NCBI GenBank assembly: GCA_023333565.1
Contig: JAJKFH010003762.1
Location: 1,426,001-1,490,000 of the forward strand
Origin: Puffinus mauretanicus
Lineage: Eukaryota > Chordata > Aves > Procellariiformes > Procellariidae
Direction of reading: 5' to 3'
DNA: 64,000 nt
Shown: piece after piece, positions 63,243 to 64,000 of the stretch
Layout: every line of letters begins with the position of its first letter
How positions within the stretch are numbered: position 1 is the stretch's first letter
The notes under the pieces: model-generated
What the model saw: only the letters and a program-made list of their open reading frames with translations
What the model was told of the DNA's origin: nothing
Database searches by the model: none
Position numbers and translations under genes: made by a program

Positions 63243-64000
63243 AACACAACCCAAAACAGTTGTCCACAAGCAAGTGGATTTCACACAGCTAAGCATATAA
63301 GACTGCTGTTCTTAGCAGTTGAGTTCCTCCAAGGCAGACCTATGCTTTGAGCAGCTCAAAATTCCCATCTTTCTCCTGAAAATACTGCATGACAAACATC
63401 CTGTCAAATGCTTTGCCTTTGCTGAAGCTTTCAAAAGACCCATCTGAGATCTACTGTTTCAGAGACAGCAAATACCCTGAGGGAATGATCCAAGAAAAAA
63501 GTGAAGAAGGGGGGGGAAAAAAAGTTTGACGACTACTTTAAGTTTAAAGAGACAAAAAACCCCTCTCACACCTCCACCTTAAAAAACCAGAAAGAACCCC
63601 CCCTCACCCCAGCCCAAAACTCTCCACTGCTGCAGGCTCTCCAACAAATAATTTCCAAAGCATTAAATTCACTAAACCTTAGCAACAAATCTTTTCACTC
63701 TGGGAGCTAGACACTTCCACAAACACACATTCACTTACTTGTTTTAACCCTGTCCCTTTCAAAAAACCTACAAAAATCTTTTTTGCATAGGGAACTTCAG
63801 GTAACAGTTGGCTTTACAAATTGATAAAAAAGATGACTGTTGAAGCGGCTTTACAAAGGGCAAATTTATCATGGTGAGGTAGTAGTCAACAGTTTGAGCA
63901 AGTATGCTTTCCATCTCCACAGTGAACAGAAAGGATGAGGATCCCAGTAATATTTTATTCAACTAGAACTAAGGTAAAGTGGCTATGATTTAGAAGAGAA

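Larger units (their letters stand above)
62322..64000 (-). other. ANAPC10: ANAPC10 last intron (partial)
   Basis: This is intron sequence upstream, in gene sense, of the last exon. I looked for the preceding exon, which encodes the part of the DOC domain before QLEL, and did not see it, so the intron runs past the window edge. The intron holds long G runs on the plus strand (G7-AA-G8 at 63226-63242, and another G run near 63508-63517) and an A/C-rich stretch at 63550-63620. No transposon was recognised. Confidence 0.8.

Noticed and set aside
1..64000. CRISPR arrays, operons, tRNA or rRNA genes, phage or bacterial insertion sequences
   Set aside because: None were seen. The sequence is vertebrate nuclear DNA, and no regularly spaced repeats or cloverleaf RNA genes were found.

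Overview
The window is vertebrate nuclear DNA, and almost certainly from a bird. It is AT-rich, poor in CpG, and has no long reading frames or operons. It carries 3' ends of CR1 LINEs typical of birds and a solo LTR of a family common in bird genomes. The species cannot be fixed from this sequence alone.

The only protein-coding sequence I can support is at the right end. This is the last coding exon of ANAPC10 (APC10/DOC1, a subunit of the anaphase-promoting complex) on the minus strand, 62091-62321. It has a clear splice acceptor on its right and a short 3' UTR with a poly(A) signal on its left. The sequence from 62322 to 64000 is the preceding ANAPC10 intron, and the earlier exons lie beyond the window.

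Everything left of about 61940 reads as intergenic DNA downstream of ANAPC10. In human, the gene facing the 3' end of ANAPC10 is HHIP, so this is probably the HHIP-ANAPC10 interval. That is inferred from gene order; no HHIP exon was recognised. From left to right the interval holds: an old palindromic repeat (3161-3239); a 52-bp inverted repeat (5038-5089); a cluster of ancient repeats, including a MIR-type SINE tail (5421-5772), followed by a very AT-rich block with a poly(A) signal; a long featureless stretch; a short CR1 3' end (19461-19549); two probable MIR remnants (26210-26304, 33419-33575); a 610-bp solo LTR with an exact 5-bp target duplication (42888-43497); an old minus-strand CR1-like remnant (about 47400-48036); and a CR1 3' end (61363-61529) about 400 bp beyond the ANAPC10 poly(A) signal.

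I found no new multi-gene system. The items most worth a second look are the LTR with its CRE/TATA core, the inverted repeats at 5038-5089 and 11421-11473, the hairpin at the CR1 end (61513-61537), the palindrome in the ANAPC10 3' UTR, and the ancient-repeat cluster near 5.4-6.1 kb.
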